Positions 45,991 through 56,225 of a DNA stretch of 64,000 nucleotides are shown piece after piece. Origin of the DNA: Bacteroidales bacterium UBA3630 (GTDB lineage: Bacteria; Bacteroidota; Bacteroidia; Bacteroidales; P3); the NCBI GenBank assembly GCA_002373995.1, contig DFLB01000036.1:23744-87743 (forward strand), written 5' to 3'. The translations under genes were made by a program, and so were the position numbers. Within the stretch, counting starts at the first letter, position 1; each line of letters starts with the position of its first letter. Under the pieces are notes generated by a model. The model ran no database searches, was not told the origin of the DNA, and saw nothing but the letters and a program-made list of their open reading frames with translations.

Positions 45991-47868
45991 ATGAAAGAAA
46001 AACGTTGGATTATTAGACAAGACTATGATTTAGAAACTGTTGACAATCTTGCTGCTTCACTTGGCGTTGACCGAATCATCGCCACCCTGTTGGTAGAACG
46101 GGGCATTACGACGTTCGAGGAGGCCCGCCGGTTCTTCCGTCCGGGGCTCGACCAGATTCACGACCCCTTCCTCATGAAGGGCATGACGCAGGCGATAGAG
46201 CGCATCAACCAAGCCATACAGCAGAAACAACGCATCATGGTCTACGGCGACTACGACGTCGACGGCACGTCGGCAGTGGCGCTGGTGTACTCCTACCTGA
46301 AGGAGCTCGACCGCAACATAGACTTCTACATCCCCGACCGCGAACGCGAAGGCTACGGCATCAGCTATCAGGGCATCGACTACGCGCGCGAGACCGGTGT
46401 GAAACTGGTGATAGCCCTCGACTGCGGCATCAAAGCCATGGAAGAGGTGGACTACGCCGCCAGCTACGGCATCGACTTCATCATCGGCGACCACCACCTG
46501 CCCGGCGACGAGGTGCCGCGGGCGGTGGCCGTGCTCGACCCCAAGCAGGCCGACTGCCCCTACCCCTACAAAGAACTCAGCGGCTGCGGCATAGGCTTCA
46601 AGATCGTCGAAGCCCACCTGGAGCAGAGCCTGGGCGTGCGCCTGTGCGACATGCCCGAGCAGCTCGACGAGAGCCGCCGCCAGCGGCAGGAAGAACTCAA
46701 GCTGCGCCTGCTGAAATACCTCGACCTGGTGGCCGTCTCCATCGCCAGCGACATCGTCCCCATCATGGGCGAGAACCGCGTGCTGGCCTTCTTCGGACTG
46801 CGCGTGCTCAACACCAAACCCCGCCCCGGCATCGAGGCCATCCTCAAATACGGCCACGTAGACCGGCGAAAAGCCGACCAGAGCGATGCCGACCAGAGCG
46901 AGAAGCCCAAAAACGGATACTTCGAGAAGGAGCTCACCATCAGCGACCTGGTGTTCCTCGTGGGGCCGCGCATCAACGCCGCCGGGCGCATCCGCTCGGC
47001 CTTCGACAGCGTGCGGCTGATGCTCACCGACGACCCCGCCATCGCGCGCCAGCTGGCCGACGACATCAACACCTACAACCTCGAACGCAAAGACCTCGAC
47101 ACCAGCGCCACCGAGGAGGCCAAGCGCCGCATCGACAACGACCCCTTCTATCGCGGCCGCCAGTCGCTGGTGCTCTACGACCCGGGGTGGCACCGCGGCG
47201 TGGTGGGCATCGTGGCCAGCCGCATCGTGGAAGCCTACAACAAGCCCGCCATCGTCTTCACCGAGGGAGCCGACGGCCTCATCACCGGCTCGGCACGCTC
47301 GCTGAAGGAGTTCGACGTGCACGAAGCCCTCGAGCAGTGCGCCGACCTGCTGGAACACTTCGGCGGACACAAGAGCGCCGCCGGCGTCAGCCTCCGCAAG
47401 GAGAACATGCGCGCCTTCCTCGACCGCTTCGAGCAACTGGTGCGCGCCAGCATCGGCACCGAGGAGGTGATTCCCGAGGTCGAGGTCGACGCCGAGATAG
47501 GCTTCTCGCAGATCACGCCCAAGTTCCTCCGCATCCTCAAACAGTTTGCCCCCTTCGGGCCTGAGAACAACGTGCCCGTCTTCGTCACCCGCGAGCTGGT
47601 CGACACCGGCTACGCCTCCGTCGTCGGCAAACCACGCGTTGCCGACGGACGCCCTGACGACAACAAACCCGGCCACCTCAAGTTCAACGCCATCCCCATC
47701 ACCGAGCGTTCGGTCCCCTACCCCGCCATCGCCTTCCAGATGGGCGAAGCCCTGGGGCGAATGCGTCGGGGCGAACGCTTCGACCTCTGCTACCAGCTCG
47801 AAGAGAACTACTGGCGCGGGCGCACCGAGATACAGCTCAACGTCAAAGACATCAAGTTTGTAGATTAA
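45991..47868 (+). CDS. recJ: Single-stranded-DNA-specific exonuclease RecJ
   Basis: 625 residues. DHH-type motifs: VYGDYDVDGTSAVALVYSYL near 82, LDCGIKAMEEVDYA near 148, IIGDHHLPGDEVP near 168 (DHH family motif III), and PRINAAGRIRSA near 328. GGHKSAAGVSL near 465 belongs to the DHHA1 domain. It degrades ssDNA 5' to 3' in recombination and mismatch repair. A short charged insertion (DRRKADQSDADQSEKPKNG, about 290-308) breaks the core domain. A weak -7-like TAATTTTAC is at 45970. Confidence 0.95.
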   Translation: MKEKRWIIRQDYDLETVDNLAASLGVDRIIATLLVERGITTFEEARRFFRPGLDQIHDPFLMKGMTQAIERINQAIQQKQRIMVYGDYDVDGTSAVALVYSYLKELDRNIDFYIPDREREGYGISYQGIDYARETGVKLVIALDCGIKAMEEVDYAASYGIDFIIGDHHLPGDEVPRAVAVLDPKQADCPYPYKELSGCGIGFKIVEAHLEQSLGVRLCDMPEQLDESRRQRQEELKLRLLKYLDLVAVSIASDIVPIMGENRVLAFFGLRVLNTKPRPGIEAILKYGHVDRRKADQSDADQSEKPKNGYFEKELTISDLVFLVGPRINAAGRIRSAFDSVRLMLTDDPAIARQLADDINTYNLERKDLDTSATEEAKRRIDNDPFYRGRQSLVLYDPGWHRGVVGIVASRIVEAYNKPAIVFTEGADGLITGSARSLKEFDVHEALEQCADLLEHFGGHKSAAGVSLRKENMRAFLDRFEQLVRASIGTEEVIPEVEVDAEIGFSQITPKFLRILKQFAPFGPENNVPVFVTRELVDTGYASVVGKPRVADGRPDDNKPGHLKFNAIPITERSVPYPAIAFQMGEALGRMRRGERFDLCYQLEENYWRGRTEIQLNVKDIKFVD

Positions 47869-47886
47869 ATAGTATACATTATTATA

Positions 47887-47917
47887 ACAATGGGCACCCC
47901 GAGGGGGTGCCCATTGT
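47887..47917. terminator. Hairpin terminator between recJ and zinc-ribbon gene
   Basis: ACAATGGGCACCCC with GGGGTGCCCATTGT around a 3-nt loop, between convergent genes. Confidence 0.75.
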
Positions 47918-47937
47918 TGTGCAATTTCTTGCTGTCA

Positions 47938-48975
47938 CTATTCGCCCAGCAACTTTTTGGCTCCAGCCTCGCGCTGAGCCTGGGATTTTCCCAGCCGTCT
48001 TTCAGCTGGAATAACGAAAGCCAAACAGATGGCGAGAGCCGGCACAATGACCAGAAGCAACCAAGTGAAGAAATTACCAGTCTTGACAAAAAGGCAGATA
48101 GCCGCACACAGAAAGCCGAGGCCATAGCCCCAACCTCGTCTGACTGAGACGTATTTCTTCTCATTTTTGTCGACAGGATGGGTGATGGATTCTTTCTTGC
48201 CAGTTCCATCCATGATGAAATAGAACTTCTCGTTGTTGTAAGTGTAGTAGACAAACCACACGGGGGCGAGTACGTAGCGGCTACTCTGCAAGGTGAAGAC
48301 AGGGGCATCGCTCCGCCAGTCACAGTCATGTCCCGGAGGATTCTTTATGATGTAATCCTGAATGTGTTTCGTGAGTGTTTTTTTCCCGTATTGGGACCAA
48401 ATGATTTCCTTGTCGGTGTTGATTGCCAGCGTAGTGGGGTCATCCGCGCCACCCGTCAGGCCCAGCAATGCAGGGTCGTATTCTCTCGATTGAACCGGGT
48501 CATAGTCGAGCCAGCGGGTGAAATCGGAGAGTTCGGGCGGAATTTCGTCACCCTCATAAGCAAGCGACATGAAGGCAAAACTATCCTTTAGCGATTTCGA
48601 CACTGTCTGGTAGAATGTCTCATCTTTCACTGTATGTTTTTCCTTCCAGGTAAGTGTCGTGTCTGAAATACCTTCGAAAAGGTACATAGGCAGGTATGCC
48701 TTGAAGATTTTGTCTGCAGTGAGGTGCTCGAAGATGTCGGCGGGGACATAATCGGTGTTCACCAAATGGTCAATCAACTTTTTCTCAAAGCCGTCCTCAG
48801 TGAGTGACAACTTGATGATACGCTCGGGCACGGGTACCTTCTTGGCGGTGATGAGAGGGTTGAAGGCCTTGTTGTGGCAGTAGGGGCACTCTACCAGTGA
48901 CTGGAAAGGGCTGAAGGAGCTGATAACACGTTTACAGCTCGGACATTTGACTTGTTGTAGCTCTAATTCGGCCAT
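47938..48975 (-). CDS. Zinc-ribbon membrane protein of the SPFH operon
   Basis: 345 residues, function unknown. The N-terminus has a zinc ribbon with CPSCKRVISSF and CPYCHNKAF (Cys pairs at about 11/14 and 30/33), like a TFIIB-type or rubredoxin-like knuckle. A large soluble domain follows (with WSQYGKKTLTKHIQDYI and VWFVYYTYNNEKFYFIMDG). Two adjacent C-terminal membrane helices lie at about 282-325 (GWGYGLGFLCAAICLFV and FFTWLLLVIVPALAICLAFV). The soluble part is therefore probably cytoplasmic. It is the last of three genes that read as an operon with the SPFH protein. Confidence 0.6.
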   Translation of the reverse strand: MAELELQQVKCPSCKRVISSFSPFQSLVECPYCHNKAFNPLITAKKVPVPERIIKLSLTEDGFEKKLIDHLVNTDYVPADIFEHLTADKIFKAYLPMYLFEGISDTTLTWKEKHTVKDETFYQTVSKSLKDSFAFMSLAYEGDEIPPELSDFTRWLDYDPVQSREYDPALLGLTGGADDPTTLAINTDKEIIWSQYGKKTLTKHIQDYIIKNPPGHDCDWRSDAPVFTLQSSRYVLAPVWFVYYTYNNEKFYFIMDGTGKKESITHPVDKNEKKYVSVRRGWGYGLGFLCAAICLFVKTGNFFTWLLLVIVPALAICLAFVIPAERRLGKSQAQREAGAKKLLGE

Positions 48976-48989
48976 AACAGAGTTATTTA

Positions 48990-49664
48990 TTAATGGTTAA
49001 ACTTAAGTGTTTCGTCGCGTTGCGAGATGAGGGCGTTCAACTCGCCGAGGCAGCGGGTGAAGGTGTCCTGGTCGGCGACGGCACCTTCCATGGTGGTAAT
49101 CACACCGTCGATTTCCGCGTTCAACTGTTCTACTTCGGGCGAGTTCTTCACGGCGGTACGCATCAGCCGGTCGTAGCTGGCCAGCATCTGCTTGCGTGTC
49201 TCGGGGTCGTTCATCTTCATTGACAGCATCTTGATGCGCATCGCTATCTGAGTGGCCTGCTTCTTGTCGGCCACCCGCACGGCTTCCTTCTGCGCAGTGT
49301 CCACATTGGCACGTGCGTTGGCGAGGATGATAATCATGAAGACGGCAAACAGCGCCACTTGAACCAGCAGCGCCAGGGTGTAGCTCTCTTGGCGCAGATA
49401 GATAAAGACGCAGCCCGCCGCAAGCTCTATCAGGAAATAGATGATAGTCTGCGCGTAGAGCGCGGCGCGCACGGCAGGGTGGTCTCCCCGGTTGAGCATC
49501 GCCGGTGTGCACAGCAGCACTATCCACGCTGCATGCACAAATCCGTAGGATATCCACACCGACAGCGGATTGTCAGTGCCGACGAGGAGGAAAAACAGCA
49601 CGTTGAAGGCCACGATGAGTATCGAAGCCAGAATAACGTCGATAATTCTACCTTTTGTTTTCAT
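48990..49664 (-). CDS. Four-helix membrane protein with cytoplasmic coiled coil, SPFH operon
   Basis: 224 residues, not recognised as a named family. Four membrane helices lie at about 7-30, 35-53, 67-90 and 95-113. A charged helical tail with heptad character follows (MRIKMLSMKMNDPETRKQML then SPEVEQLNAEIDGVITTMEG). The tail looks like a protein-interaction module. It is 30 bp downstream of the SPFH gene and 14 bp upstream of the zinc-ribbon gene, so the three products probably form one membrane assembly (inference). Confidence 0.6.
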   Translation of the reverse strand: MKTKGRIIDVILASILIVAFNVLFFLLVGTDNPLSVWISYGFVHAAWIVLLCTPAMLNRGDHPAVRAALYAQTIIYFLIELAAGCVFIYLRQESYTLALLVQVALFAVFMIIILANARANVDTAQKEAVRVADKKQATQIAMRIKMLSMKMNDPETRKQMLASYDRLMRTAVKNSPEVEQLNAEIDGVITTMEGAVADQDTFTRCLGELNALISQRDETLKFNH

Positions 49665-49694
49665 GGTGTTATAGCTATTGGGATTAATTGTTAT

Positions 49695-50795
49695 TTACAG
49701 ACGGCTCATCACCTCGGCGACCTTGGCGTCGTACTGCTGCTGGTTTATCAGCCCGGCATCGAGCATCTGCTTCATCTTCTTGAGCACTTCCATCGGGTCT
49801 TGCTGCGACGGTTGCGGTGCCGGTTGCGCGCCGGCAAAGATATTCTGAGCGATGCTGCCGAAGGCGTTGCCGGCAGCCATACCCATGCCCATGCCGGCCC
49901 CCATGCCGGCCATTTCGCCGCCGCCGGGGTTGTTGGCGATATCTTTCAGGATGTCGACACCCTTGATGGTGCGGTAGGCGGCGCCCATGGTGTTCAGTTC
50001 CTGCATCTTGCTCTCGGCCTCAATCTGACGGGCCTGGGCCTCGCCCTGGGCGTCCATACGCTTTTGGCGGATGGAGTTCTCGTACATCTGACGCTGTTCT
50101 TCGTCCATCGACAACGCCATCGACAGGTTGAGCAACTGGATGCCGTAGGGGTCGAGCAGTTTCTGGATGCGTGGCTGGCATTGCTCGCTGAGCATGCGCA
50201 CCTTCTTCGAGACCTCCATGGCGTTGATGCCGTTCTCTTCCAGCACGCGCGAGATAATCTCGGCCATGTCGGTGTAGATATATTCCACAAGCTTGCGGCT
50301 CAGGTCATCGTCGGTATAGGACTGGTTGTCGCGCACCATCTTCTGTATGAAGGCGGCGCTGTCGGCCACGCGCACCAGATACTCGCCATAGCCGTGCAAC
50401 TGCACACCGGGGCCGAACACCGGGCAGGTGTAGCCTATCGGCTCCATGGTGCCCCACTTGATGTTGAACTCCTCGGTCGACACGAAGAACACCCGGCACG
50501 GGAATGTCGTCCGGCCACCCGACAGGGCCTCGCGGAACGAGCGTATGATGGCCACATTCTGGTTCTTGAGCACGTAGGACCCCGGGGGAAACACGCCCTC
50601 GATGTCGCCCCGATTGACGAAGACGGCCTCTTCGCCGGGATTGACCACCAGGGTGGCGTTGGTGTTGAAGTCTTCGTGAGGGTCGCGCCAGGCTATCAGC
50701 CCGCGTCCCGTGTTGTTGCCCTCGTTCTGGATAACGTCGGTGAAGCCTCGTTTCTGCTGTGGGGCCTCGGCAGCCGGTCGGTTAAACAGTCCCAT
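49695..50795 (-). CDS. SPFH-domain protein (YdjI-like) with C-terminal SHOCT
   Basis: 366 residues from ATG 50795 (MGLFNRPAAEAPQQ), preferred to the in-frame ATG at 50849 because that extension is basic and unlike the family. The SPFH/band-7 domain spans about 50-250 (EEAVFVNRGDIEGVFPPGSY near 55). It is followed by an amphipathic helix with Glu/Gln/Ala repeats, a Gly/Met-rich linker (GGGEMAGMGAGMGMGMAAG) and a SHOCT-type ending (LKKMKQMLDAGLINQQQYDAK). It belongs to the virion-core/YdjI group of prokaryotic SPFH proteins and has no membrane helix of its own. Flotillin-like membrane scaffolding is the likely role. Confidence 0.82.
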   Translation of the reverse strand: MGLFNRPAAEAPQQKRGFTDVIQNEGNNTGRGLIAWRDPHEDFNTNATLVVNPGEEAVFVNRGDIEGVFPPGSYVLKNQNVAIIRSFREALSGGRTTFPCRVFFVSTEEFNIKWGTMEPIGYTCPVFGPGVQLHGYGEYLVRVADSAAFIQKMVRDNQSYTDDDLSRKLVEYIYTDMAEIISRVLEENGINAMEVSKKVRMLSEQCQPRIQKLLDPYGIQLLNLSMALSMDEEQRQMYENSIRQKRMDAQGEAQARQIEAESKMQELNTMGAAYRTIKGVDILKDIANNPGGGEMAGMGAGMGMGMAAGNAFGSIAQNIFAGAQPAPQPSQQDPMEVLKKMKQMLDAGLINQQQYDAKVAEVMSRL

Positions 50796-51103
50796 AGTTT
50801 TTGTGTGTTTCGTTTTTCGCTTCCTGAGTCCCCTGAGGTCGCCGGTCATACATGTTAATAAAAAAGCATAGAACTCGTGTTGTTTGTTCTACACTCATTA
50901 GGCATCGCCAAACGCCTTCCACAAGTAAAACCAACATTGAACCTTATCCTGTGCTCTGATATGCAGTGGCACGAAACCAACACATAGACAGAAGCAAAAG
51001 GCATCAGTATCGTAGTCCTTGTGTAAAATTTGGCGAACTTTAATGAGTGGACCAATACAAATGCTTTTTTCGCATCGCACGACAACTCGCGTCGTTTTCG
51101 GGT

Positions 51104-51138
51104 GCAAATATACACATTTTTTCGATACCAATGCCAAA
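51104..51138 (-). promoter_or_regulatory. Probable promoter of the SPFH operon with long leader
   Basis: On minus, TATATTTGC at 51104-51112 with TTTG at 51135-51138 (22-nt spacing, slightly long). It would give a leader of about 300 nt (50796-51100). I recognise no riboswitch or coding sequence in that stretch. Confidence 0.5.
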
Positions 51139-51204
51139 AAAATAAGGTTTTCACACAAGATATAGAAAATCAGCGATATAAAACAACAAATAGCGTATCT
51201 TTTT

Positions 51205-51330
51205 TGCCACAGGGCCCCCGTTGCCGCACCGCCTCCGCACCGCCATTCATCCGACTTTTATCGGACCATCCCCGGACCATCCCCGGACCACCACCGGACC
51301 ACCACCGGACCAAGCGCCGTGAATTCAGCC
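51205..51330 (+). repeat. Dispersed five-unit 11-bp element, copy 7
   Basis: Five units at 51259-51313, preceded by CCGCACCGCCTCCGCACCG and ATCCGACTTTTATCGGA, and followed by GCGCCGTGAATTCAGCC. It is in the divergent region between the SPFH gene and ettA, with its 3' end facing ettA (76 nt from the ATG). Confidence 0.9.
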
Positions 51331-51388
51331 CTCTGGTAGCGACACAATAATAACGCATTATCCGCGTTATTGCAAAAAAACCAACATT

Positions 51389-53059
<1,671 letters not shown>

Positions 53060-53098
53060 CCCCTCGCTGCCGGCAAAACTTCACTGGAGTTTTGCTCA

Positions 53099-53124
53099 TC
53101 GTAGGCCTTGAGGAGGGCCTGCTG
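53099..53124. repeat. Left 26-bp direct repeat, copy of the EF-G gene 3' end
   Basis: Identical over 26 bp to 62193-62218, which encodes QQALLKAY near the EF-G C-terminus. On minus the frame continues from here as YDEQNSSEVLPAARG and reaches TAA at 53057-53059, so 53057-53124 could be a displaced gene 3' end. Immediately to the right the sequence becomes AT-rich. Confidence 0.85.
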
Positions 53125-53531
53125 CGGTATGCATTTATTTATAGTAACGGTGTCATATATAAAGGAATAAAAGTGATTCCGTCTTTCTCCATATAGTCGG
53201 CTGAATGTATCACATACGGTGTGGCAAGGTATTCGCCAAATTTATTTATGCATTTATTCAGGGATGTAAGCTTTGCAAATATGCAAATTTTACACCAAAT
53301 ACAAAATAATTCTATAATATATTTTGCACCAAATATAGATTTGTCCATTGTGAAATTCTGCACTAAATTAAGATTTTCTTGCTATCGAGTCGTAAGAAAA
53401 CAAACTTTTTTTAATAGCTATTCGCATTTATTCTTAAATCATGCCTACGTCCATTTTTTAATTTTGAGAATGAACTCATTGTTGTTCCCCAAAATATGCG
53501 TATCTTTGCACTGTCAAATAAAGCAAAATGT

Positions 53532-53658
53532 ACACATTCGGCATTGGGAGAGGATGACAGATCGGCTATTTACCGACTATGAGTACACAAAACTCAACAA
53601 ATTAAAGAAGTCCAATCCCGAGGCGTTCTTCTATCTGTATTTGGCATTTCAATTATCT
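53532..53658 (+). repeat. Direct repeat flanking the ATPase gene, copy A
   Basis: About 120 bp, nearly identical to 55887-56013 (few substitutions), same orientation, 2.35 kb apart. It carries the small reading frame 53554-53676. Similarity starts upstream of that ATG (protein level IRxWERMTD), which suggests a fragment of a longer coding sequence. Confidence 0.85.
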
Positions 53659-53676
53659 CACGGACACCAGACTTGA
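53554..53676 (+). pseudogene. 40-residue reading frame, probably a gene fragment (copy A)
   Basis: MTDRLFTDYEYTKLNKLKKS at the N-terminus, then NPEAFFYLYLAF and a divergent end. A -7-like TATCTTTGC lies about 45 nt upstream (53505-53513). The same sequence occurs at 55909 with a different last part. I do not recognise the family. It is either a small conserved protein or the broken N-terminal part of a larger gene. Confidence 0.4.
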
Positions 53677-53876
53677 GTCTGTGGGTGACAAATATGTCTG
53701 ACAGAGGACGACAAGAGCAGCCCGGCGAGAATCTCCGTCCTGACGCTATGCTTTTCGGGGTCAAACCCCAGCCATTTCAAGAATTTCATAGTTACTTATT
53801 TCGTCGCTTACAACAACGACATAATCCCCCGTTTATTGCACAACCATACAATGAAACTGCCCATTAGCAAATCCCC

Positions 53877-53995
53877 TTACTAACGAATTCTCGAATTAAC
53901 ACATTCACGAATACACTAACGCATTAACACATTCTCACATTCACGAATTCATTCACACATTTTTAAAGCGCATTCCCACATTCTGACCCTCATCC
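53877..53995. repeat. AT-rich satellite-like tract, left of the ATPase gene
   Basis: Repeated words of the kind ACGCATTAACACATT and CACATTCACGAATTC, ending with TTTAAAGCGCATTCCCACATT. The same words occur at 55520-55628 on the other side of the ATPase gene. Confidence 0.7.
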
Positions 53996-54001
53996 CATTT
54001 T

Positions 54002-55327
54002 TTACCGTCGGCTTTCCATCCATCGTTTCAACAAGAAAGAGCAACAGTACGGAAACGTGTAGAACTTGCCGTTGAAGCCAATGTTTTGACGACTCAGTTT
54101 GATTCCCCATTTCACATCAGGATAGCTGTCTCTGTCAATTAGTTTGTTCAATGACGGAGTGGCTCCCGTAGTGGCTTTCACTTCCACAGGGATAAGCGTC
54201 GTGCTGTCGCGGACAAAGAAATCCATCTCCAGCTGGGCATTCTCCGTCTTGTAGTAATAAAGCTGGTAGCCCTGCTTGGCCAACGCTTCCGATACGATGT
54301 TCTCATACACGGCACCTTTGTACACACCGAGATTGCGGTTCTGTCGAAGGTCCATGCTCGATTCCTCGTCCAATGCCGCCATCAGCAGCCCGTTGTCGTG
54401 GTAGTAGAGTTTGTATTTGCTTTCGTCATAATTGCCCTTCAACGGCAGTTCCGGAAAATTCAGGCAGTGGCACACATTGACAATGCCGGCATCTCTCAAC
54501 CATTCCACACATCCTGCATACTCGCGGCTGCGGGCGTTTTTGGCCACCTTGGTTATCTGGAATTTCTTGTTTTCTTTGGCCAGAAACACCGGAATGTTTC
54601 TGTAAACACTTCTTATTTTGGCCTTGTCGAGACCTTGGGCGTATTTGATAATATCTTCCTCGTAGTCGGCCAACAACTGACGTTGCAGCGGCAGCACGTT
54701 CGAGAAATTCCCCTCATTGATGAAGGTGGCAACCACATCCGGCATTCCGCCCGTGACAACGTAGTCAAGAAACAGAGAATCCAGCCGTCGCATCTCAAGG
54801 TCATTGAAAGGCCTAAGGTCGATCAGGTGCGACAGCAGCATCTCAACAAAGTCCTCGTCATATCCTTTCGCCCACAGAAACTCCTCGAAGTCCATCGAAT
54901 ACATCATAACATCTGTCTTGTACCCTACGCTGTTTGAAGTGATGTCCTTGTAGTTCAGCCCCATCATCGAACCGGAGCAGATAACATCATATCGGCCATC
55001 CTCCTTGAAGAATTTGAGTGATGTAGCGCAGTCGGGATATTCCTGTAGTTCATCAAAAAAAATCAACGTATCCCCTTCAATAAACTTGGCATTGGGATTG
55101 AGAAACGATATTTGCTTGACGACAGCATCCACATTGTACCCTTCTGAGAAGATCTGTTTGTAAAAAGGCTGTGTAATGAAGTTAATCTCTATAAACGAGT
55201 TATACGACTGTCCAAACTCACGGACAGAATATGTCTTCCCTACCTGTCTTGCACCACCAATAATCAGAGGCTTTTTCTCCTTGCTGCTCCTCCAATTTAG
55301 TAATTGCTTGTATATCTTCCTTTTCAT
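54002..55327 (-). CDS. AAA-family ATPase with DUF4143 domain
   Basis: 441 residues. Walker A GGARQVGKT at about 24-32, Walker B LIFFDELQEYPD near 88, and sensor-like ICSGSMMGL. The C-terminal DUF4143 region has ENAQLEMDFFVRDSTTLIPVEVKATTG near 370, a PD-(D/E)xK-like E..D..ExK pattern. This very common Bacteroidota/archaeal family is found in mobile regions. The role is unclear (possible nuclease or toxin-like function). It is a lone gene bracketed by duplicated sequence on both sides. Promoter TATATTTGC is at 55362-55370. Confidence 0.85.
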   Translation of the reverse strand: MKRKIYKQLLNWRSSKEKKPLIIGGARQVGKTYSVREFGQSYNSFIEINFITQPFYKQIFSEGYNVDAVVKQISFLNPNAKFIEGDTLIFFDELQEYPDCATSLKFFKEDGRYDVICSGSMMGLNYKDITSNSVGYKTDVMMYSMDFEEFLWAKGYDEDFVEMLLSHLIDLRPFNDLEMRRLDSLFLDYVVTGGMPDVVATFINEGNFSNVLPLQRQLLADYEEDIIKYAQGLDKAKIRSVYRNIPVFLAKENKKFQITKVAKNARSREYAGCVEWLRDAGIVNVCHCLNFPELPLKGNYDESKYKLYYHDNGLLMAALDEESSMDLRQNRNLGVYKGAVYENIVSEALAKQGYQLYYYKTENAQLEMDFFVRDSTTLIPVEVKATTGATPSLNKLIDRDSYPDVKWGIKLSRQNIGFNGKFYTFPYCCSFLLKRWMESRR

Positions 55328-55361
55328 ATTCTATTTACACATTTTTATATTATTTCCCGAT

Positions 55362-55370
55362 GCAAATATA
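55362..55370 (-). promoter_or_regulatory. ATPase gene -7 box
   Basis: TATATTTGC on minus, 34 nt before the ATPase ATG, in an AT-rich region. Confidence 0.5.
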
Positions 55371-55519
55371 CACATTTTTCTAATATCGAACACTATAAAA
55401 TTACACATTTTTACGCAAATAACAAACAAACTCCTAATAATCAGGCCATTCCTATAGTTTATTATCAATCTGAAGATATACAAAATGTAAGAAAAAAGTC
55501 ATACTCAATCCGAAAAATC

Positions 55520-55628
55520 ACACACATTTATGCATTCTTAAAGCGCATTCCCACTAACGCATTAACACATTAACACGTTAACACATTCTTAAAGCGCATT
55601 CCCACATTTACGCATCCCCACATTTAAA
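55520..55628. repeat. AT-rich satellite-like tract, right of the ATPase gene
   Basis: Two copies of TTCTTAAAGCGCATTCCCAC plus ACGCATTAACACATTAACACG, matching the tract at 53877-53995. From 55629 to 55886 I see no gene, only AT-rich sequence and a GTCGGCTTAACCGACTGG-like inverted patch. Confidence 0.65.
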
Positions 55629-55886
55629 CTTATTGTTCCTTCGGTGATCCCTTCGGCGATGGTCCGACGATAGTTGTCAGCCGAGCTGACGGCATACCAG
55701 TCGGTTAAGCCGACGGCACACCACGGCGGAACCTCATGTATTATCACTAACGCACTAACACAAAACAATATAATATACCGCTGATACCTTATGAACAAAA
55801 CACCCACAATTGGACATAATACAATTAACAAAATCAAATTATTGTCAATAATTTTTATTTATTGCCAATAATTTGTGTATCTTTAC

Positions 55887-56013
55887 ATATATTCGGTATT
55901 GGGAGAGGATGACAGATTGGCTATTTACCGACTATGAGTATACAAAACTCAATAAGTTAAAGAAGTCCAATCCCGAGGCGTTCTTCTATCTGTATTTGGC
56001 ATTGAATATTTCC
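55887..56013 (+). repeat. Direct repeat flanking the ATPase gene, copy B
   Basis: Second copy of the sequence at 53532-53658, same orientation. The copies diverge abruptly after the codons for YLYLA. Confidence 0.85.
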
Positions 56014-56031
56014 TACAACCATGATAGGTAA
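55909..56031 (+). pseudogene. 40-residue reading frame, probably a gene fragment (copy B)
   Basis: MTDWLFTDYEYTKLNKLKKS, then NPEAFFYLYLALNISYNHDR and a stop. It differs from copy A by one residue in the shared part, but the C-terminus is different. The -7 box here (TATCTTTAC) is degraded. Unrecognised. Confidence 0.35.
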
Positions 56032-56108
56032 TCTGTAGTAATGGACAAGCCTGGCGAAGGGCGGCAGGCTGTTTCAACCCGCAATTTTGATGAGTAAACC
56101 GCAACCGT

Positions 56109-56176
56109 AGCTATCGATTGAGAAATACAATTTTGTAATAAGATTTGGTTGATTTGGATTTTATTCGTATTTTTGC
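56109..56176 (+). promoter_or_regulatory. Promoter of the Ntn-hydrolase gene, within a duplicated 52-bp segment
   Basis: TTTG (56144-56147), 20 nt, TATTTTTGC (56168-56176). The segment 56109-56160 matches 57344-57395 with only about four differences, so the two island genes share a promoter-proximal sequence. Confidence 0.65.
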
Positions 56177-56225
56177 AATGTTTTAATCAAGACTTTTATG
56201 CTCATAATGAATTAATATCAAGAAT

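Noticed and set aside
50855..51158. Small minus-strand reading frames in the SPFH leader
   Set aside because: They start upstream of or at the predicted promoter, lack a ribosome-binding region and show no recognisable protein text.
7725..51313. The 11-bp repeat arrays as CRISPR arrays
   Set aside because: Units are contiguous 11-mers without spacers, always five, and no cas genes are near.
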